64,000 nt of DNA, taken from Caballeronia sordidicola (GTDB taxonomy: Bacteria > Pseudomonadota > Gammaproteobacteria > Burkholderiales > Burkholderiaceae). The stretch lies in contig NZ_FCOC02000005.1 in the NCBI RefSeq assembly GCF_001544455.2, positions 62,001 through 126,000 on the forward strand. Direction: 5' to 3'. Both the position numbers and the translations under genes were made by a program. Below are positions 61,473 to 64,000 of this stretch, one piece after another. Below the pieces are notes generated by a model, which saw only the letters and a list, made by a program, of their open reading frames with translations, was not told where the DNA came from and searched no databases. Each line of letters begins with the position of its first letter. Positions within the stretch are counted from its first letter, which is position 1.

Positions 61473-63977
61473 ATGACTGCCAGCTTCGTGGTTGCTTTGT
61501 TCATCGTAAGCGGCGTGTTGATCTACATGCAGGCGCCCGCAGTCGCGTGGCTTGCATGGGCCGTGATCTGGGTCGCAGCGGGTTGGTTCGCCGGCATCAC
61601 AGGACCTGTTGTCACCACGCTGCTTGCCATTGCCTTCGTCCTGCCCGCGCTGGTTCTCGCCATCAAGCCGCTGCGTCGTGCGCTCGTAACGAAATCCATC
61701 TTCGATCTCTTTCGCAAGATCCTCCCGCAAATGTCGCCGACCGAACGCGACGCCATTGAAGCCGGCACGGTCTGGTGGGACGCTGCCCTTTTCTCGGGAC
61801 GCCCGGAGTGGGACACGCTGCTTGCAACCGGCGCGCCGGTCTTGACGCTGGAAGAACGCGAGTTCATCGACGTGGAATGCACGCGGCTTTGCGATATTGC
61901 GAACGACTGGGAGACGACCGCAATCTGGCAGGACCTGTCGCCCGAAGCGTGGGCGTTCATCAAGTCGAAGGGCTTTCTCGGCATGATCATTCCGAAGCAA
62001 TATGGCGGCAAGCAATTCTCCGCTTATGCGCATTCGCAAGTCATCATGAAACTCGCGACGCGCTGCTCCGCCGCAGCCGTCTCGGTGATGGTGCCGAACT
62101 CGCTGGGTCCCGCTGAATTGCTCATGCATTACGGCACGCAAGCACAAAAGAACCATTACTTGCCGCGCCTTGCGCGTGGCGATGAAATTCCCTGCTTCGC
62201 GCTGACAAGTCCCTACGCGGGATCAGACGCGGCCGCGATCCCGGATATCGGCATTGTTTGCAACGGCGTGCACGAAGGCCGCGAAACGCTCGGATTCCGC
62301 GTGACCTGGGAAAAACGCTACATTACGCTCGGCCCCATTGCGACGGTGCTTGGCCTTGCGTTTCGCGTGCTCGATCCCGACCATCTGCTTGGTCCTGCCG
62401 ACGAACCCGGCATCACCTGCGCGCTGATTCCAACCCGTCATCCCGGGGTGAACATCGGGCGGCGTCACTGGCCCCTCAATGCGGTGTTCCAGAACGGCCC
62501 GAATTGGGGCCGCGACGTTTTCATTCCGATGGACTGGGTGATCGGCGGACGCGAGCAAGTCGGCAACGGCTGGCGCATGCTGATGGAATGTCTCGCGGCG
62601 GGACGGGCGATCTCGCTGCCGTCGTCGAACGTGGGAATGGCCAAGCTCGCGGTGCGCGGCACGGGCGCCTATTCGGCGGTGCGCCGCCAGTTCCGCACGG
62701 CCATCGGCAAGTTTGAAGGCGTGCAGGAAGCGCTCGGGCGCATGGGCGGCAATCTGTATGTAATGGACGCAGCGCGGCGCCTGTCGGCGCAAGCGGTCGA
62801 CCTGGGCGAGAAACCGTCGGTGATTTCCGCGATCGCGAAATATCACATCACCGAACGCGTGCGCAAGGTCATCAACGACGGCATGGATGTGGTGGCGGGC
62901 AAAGGCATCTGCATGGGACCGTCGAATTTCCTGGCGCGCGCTTATCAGCAAGTGCCCATTTCCATCACGGTGGAAGGCGCGAATATCCTGACGCGCAGCC
63001 TCATCATCTTCGGCCAGGGTGCGATCCGCTGTCATCCGTATGTGCTCAAGGAAATGGCGGCGACACAAAACACGGACCACGCGCGCGGCCTCGCCGAGTT
63101 CGATAACGCCTTCTTCGGCCACGCGAGGTTTACCGCGTCGAACATGATGCGCAGCTTCGTGTTCGCGCTAGGTGCAAGCGCGCTGATTGCGAAACCGCGC
63201 CGTGCCGATGCGCGCCTCGTACCCTACTACCGCGCATCGACTCGCATGGCGACGGTCTTTGCACTGCTGGCCGATGTCTCCATGTTCGTGCTCGGTGGCG
63301 AGTTGAAGCGGCGCGAACGCTTGTCGGCGAGACTCGGCGATATCCTTTCGCAGCTCTATCTGATTTCGGCGACGCTCAAGCGCTTCGAGGACGACGGCCG
63401 TCCCGAAGCCGACTTGCCGCTCGTTCAATGGGGCGTCGAAGACGCGCTGCATCAGGCGCAAAGCGCTTTCGACGCCGTGCTGTCCAACTATCCGAACCGG
63501 CTCGCCGCCGGTTTCGTGCGTGCGCTCGCGTTTCCGTTCGGCATGCCGCATCGCGTGCCGGGTGATCGGCTCGGAACCTCGATCGCGGAACTGATGACCA
63601 CGCCCGGCGAAGCACGCGAACGCCTGATCGCGGATTCCTATGCGCCCGATGCGAATGTCGATCCGATGGGTTACGGCGAGCTGATGTTCGCGTTGAGCCC
63701 GCACTATGCGCAAATCGAGCACAAGCTGCGGGACGCGGTCAGGTCGAAACAGATCCCGCCGATGCCCCAAAGCCTGATCGAGCTGAAAGCATGGGCGGCG
63801 GCCTGCGAGGCAAGCGGGTTGATCGATGCGAATGAAGCTGAGGTACTCTCCGACTACGCGCGTTACGGCGCGGAAGTCGTGAAGGTGGACGACTTCGGGG
63901 CGGATTTCGGTATGCTCGATGCGTTGCAGAAGCGCCATCAGGCGCTCGCGAACGAGCCAGAGGATATCCCGGCATGA
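61473..63977 (+). CDS. fadE: Acyl-CoA dehydrogenase FadE-type
   Basis: A complete 834-residue, FadE-sized flavoprotein (FadE of E. coli is 814). The N-terminal 60 residues contain two membrane segments (FVVALFIVSGVLIYMQAP, WFAGITGPVVTTLLAIAFVLPAL), anchoring it to the inner membrane. The acyl-CoA dehydrogenase domain shows GFLGMIIPKQYGGKQFSAYAHSQVIMKLATRCSAAAVSVMVPNSLGPAELLMHYGT and FALTSPYAGSDAAA. It introduces the first double bond in beta-oxidation, passing electrons to ETF. The end at 63977 is inside the window. The TetR gene upstream is the likely regulator. Confidence 0.95.
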   Translation: MTASFVVALFIVSGVLIYMQAPAVAWLAWAVIWVAAGWFAGITGPVVTTLLAIAFVLPALVLAIKPLRRALVTKSIFDLFRKILPQMSPTERDAIEAGTVWWDAALFSGRPEWDTLLATGAPVLTLEEREFIDVECTRLCDIANDWETTAIWQDLSPEAWAFIKSKGFLGMIIPKQYGGKQFSAYAHSQVIMKLATRCSAAAVSVMVPNSLGPAELLMHYGTQAQKNHYLPRLARGDEIPCFALTSPYAGSDAAAIPDIGIVCNGVHEGRETLGFRVTWEKRYITLGPIATVLGLAFRVLDPDHLLGPADEPGITCALIPTRHPGVNIGRRHWPLNAVFQNGPNWGRDVFIPMDWVIGGREQVGNGWRMLMECLAAGRAISLPSSNVGMAKLAVRGTGAYSAVRRQFRTAIGKFEGVQEALGRMGGNLYVMDAARRLSAQAVDLGEKPSVISAIAKYHITERVRKVINDGMDVVAGKGICMGPSNFLARAYQQVPISITVEGANILTRSLIIFGQGAIRCHPYVLKEMAATQNTDHARGLAEFDNAFFGHARFTASNMMRSFVFALGASALIAKPRRADARLVPYYRASTRMATVFALLADVSMFVLGGELKRRERLSARLGDILSQLYLISATLKRFEDDGRPEADLPLVQWGVEDALHQAQSAFDAVLSNYPNRLAAGFVRALAFPFGMPHRVPGDRLGTSIAELMTTPGEARERLIADSYAPDANVDPMGYGELMFALSPHYAQIEHKLRDAVRSKQIPPMPQSLIELKAWAAACEASGLIDANEAEVLSDYARYGAEVVKVDDFGADFGMLDALQKRHQALANEPEDIPA

Positions 63978-64000
63978 TCCTTCAAACAGGCGTGCAAACG

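Noticed and set aside
1-64000. CRISPR array, insertion sequence or prophage
   Set aside because: No regularly spaced repeats, transposase motifs, integrase or phage structural genes were seen on either strand.

Overview
The window is high-GC DNA of a Burkholderiaceae bacterium, most likely Caballeronia or Paraburkholderia. The signs are two trimeric porins of the Burkholderia type, a DUF4148 secreted protein, Bug/Tct tripartite transporters, FCD-type GntR regulators, and gene neighbourhoods typical of environmental Burkholderia. No insertion sequence, phage gene, CRISPR array or rRNA was seen. The window opens inside alr (3' end only) and closes just after a complete fadE.

Layout. 1-907: alr 3' end and a tRNA-Leu(CAG) with its own promoter and terminator. 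1147-3844: a porin and an exported alpha/beta hydrolase behind a strong promoter. 3869-6687: a three-gene two-component unit (response regulator, histidine kinase, and a second regulator with a degenerate receiver). 6770-14340: a leftward set made of a porin, a GntR regulator, a dihydroxyphthalate-decarboxylase-like protein, a Bug-type binding protein, a VOC protein and TctB/TctA permeases, which looks like an aromatic or carboxylic acid uptake island, plus a DUF4148 protein. 14990-17745: GST, a split chromate transporter and a second GntR protein that is a close paralogue of the first. 17993-27471: a YegD-like Hsp70, a CheX-like protein, a LuxR regulator divergent from a multicopper oxidase, and a Pit phosphate transporter. 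27647-31269: a flavin monooxygenase and an SDR epimerase divergent from an XRE regulator. 31305-38048: a MocA-type oxidoreductase, a YoaK protein, and an ALDH/MFS/crotonase-fold operon divergent from a third GntR regulator. 38100-40486: a GAF-PAS-GGDEF-EAL protein and a small membrane protein. 40833-45166: a solute-binding-fold protein without a signal peptide, a CocE/NonD hydrolase and a beta-lactamase-fold hydrolase. 45358-51402: CDF transporter, chemoreceptor, AlkC-like glycosylase, LysR/TauE pair and a 30-residue microprotein. 51429-54832: a homodimeric E1 2-oxoacid dehydrogenase divergent from an Lrp regulator. 54877-58902: MarR, HPP-CBS and ClC-CBS membrane proteins. 59191-63977: MFS transporter, TetR regulator and FadE.

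The main regulatory observation is an 8-bp core, TGTTGACA in consensus AARTGTTGACAK, found in the same orientation at four promoters: both porins and both paralogous GntR genes. In each it contains the -35 hexamer, and in the two regulator genes the promoter lies so close to the ATG that leaderless transcripts are predicted. This suggests a small auto- and cross-regulated regulon linking porins, exported hydrolase and uptake system. Other points of interest are the pseudo-receiver regulator, the CheX protein with a receiver lacking its phosphoacceptor, a crotonase homologue lacking one catalytic Glu, and the three-gene hydrolase/binding-protein cluster. All functional assignments come from motif and family recognition by eye; no database search was run.
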